NCBI GenBank assembly: GCA_025800215.1
Contig: JAOXSC010000181.1
Span: forward strand, 22,658 to 86,657
Source: Marinibacterium sp.
GTDB taxonomy: Bacteria; Pseudomonadota; Alphaproteobacteria; Rhodobacterales; Rhodobacteraceae
Length of the DNA stretch: 64,000 nt
Reading direction: 5' to 3'
Shown: positions 63,856 through 64,000 of the stretch, one piece after another
Layout of the letters: every line of letters begins with the position of its first letter
Position numbering within the stretch: the first letter of the stretch is position 1
Translations under genes and position numbers: made by a program
Notes under the pieces: generated by a model
Databases searched by the model: none
What the model saw: the letters and a program-made list of their open reading frames with translations, nothing else
Told to the model about the DNA's origin: nothing

Positions 63856-64000
63856 ATGCGCAAGTTTGACAAGTCCCGCCTGCCCAGCCGCCACGTCACC
63901 GAAGGACCGGCCCGTGCGCCGCATCGGTCATATTACTATGCGATGGGGATGACAGAGGCTGAAATTCACCAGCCGCTCGTCGGTGTTGCAACCTGCTGGA
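63856..64000 (+). CDS. ilvD: Dihydroxy-acid dehydratase, N-terminal part
   Basis: Only the first 48 codons are present; the gene continues past the right edge. [20 protein letters not shown] then [19 protein letters not shown] and VGVATCW match the N-terminus of the long IlvD type found in alphaproteobacteria, where VGVATCWNE holds the first iron-sulfur cysteine. GGAGGAG lies nine bases before the ATG. IlvD dehydrates dihydroxy acids in branched-chain amino-acid synthesis. Confidence 0.9.
   Translation, partial: MRKFDKSRLPSRHVTEGPARAPHRSYYYAMGMTEAEIHQPLVGVATCW

Overview
The window is a stretch of chromosome from an alphaproteobacterium, most likely a member of the Rhodobacteraceae (Roseobacter group). 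The base composition is GC-rich. It carries a CcrM-type GANTC methyltransferase, class III nucleotide cyclases, a PyrB plus inactive-looking dihydroorotase pair, plant-type glutamate-cysteine ligase, DUF2794, glutathione-dependent formaldehyde oxidation genes and the long-type IlvD. I see no rRNA, tRNA, CRISPR array, insertion sequence or phage gene. Coding density is above 90 percent, and many genes overlap by 1-4 bases in co-directional operons.

Layout. 1-4595: a partial cyclase-like membrane protein, ccrM with a terminator and a methylation-ready promoter, rnhB, a lipoprotein and a DUF427-adenylate cyclase fusion. 4662-8754: a tightly packed pyrimidine/lipid operon (pyrB, two membrane proteins, a pseudo-dihydroorotase, plsY and a small protein). 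8816-10243: a GbsR/MarR regulator and two membrane proteins, with twin operators. 10452-13574: a YHS protein, a hydrolase, and a two-gene unit encoding a possible caspase-like peptidase and an unknown partner. 13717-18660: DUF1810, gshA, a membrane protein, a GNAT protein, rsmE and ubiA. 18731-24325: an OmpA/BON protein, a coiled-coil protein, moaE-moaD-pgsA and uvrC. 24618-30323: folM-like SDR, Na/Ca exchanger, zinc-ribbon protein, S49 peptidase, ABC exporter and DMT transporter.

30353-33632 is an operon for two TbpB-like surface lipoproteins and their outer-membrane export factor Slam; the Slam gene is cut by one in-frame amber codon. It is divergent from a TetR gene. 34513-38992 is housekeeping: formaldehyde dehydrogenase, DUF2794, NlpC/P60, leucyl aminopeptidase and an HPt-like protein without its histidine. 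40238-41112 is a small AT-richer accessory module that looks like a Panacea-domain toxin-antitoxin pair. Asd follows, with a strong terminator. Then come an HpaI/HpaR divergent pair, a copper unit (copA-cueR) with a classical MerR-type 19-bp-spacer promoter, and the YqiJ/YqiK flotillin pair.

49501-64000 holds an AEC transporter, a four-gene overlapping run starting with fghA, an MFS transporter, zapE, a LysR regulator, accD-folC, a CPBP protease and a 1053-residue ABC-exporter-like protein. In that last protein every ATPase motif is degraded and a cyclic-nucleotide-binding domain is added at the C-terminus. The window ends inside ilvD. The strongest leads for undescribed biology are the caspase-like two-gene unit (11932-13574), the pseudo-ABC/cNMP protein (60515-63676), the Panacea module with an unrecognised toxin, and the twin GbsR operators.
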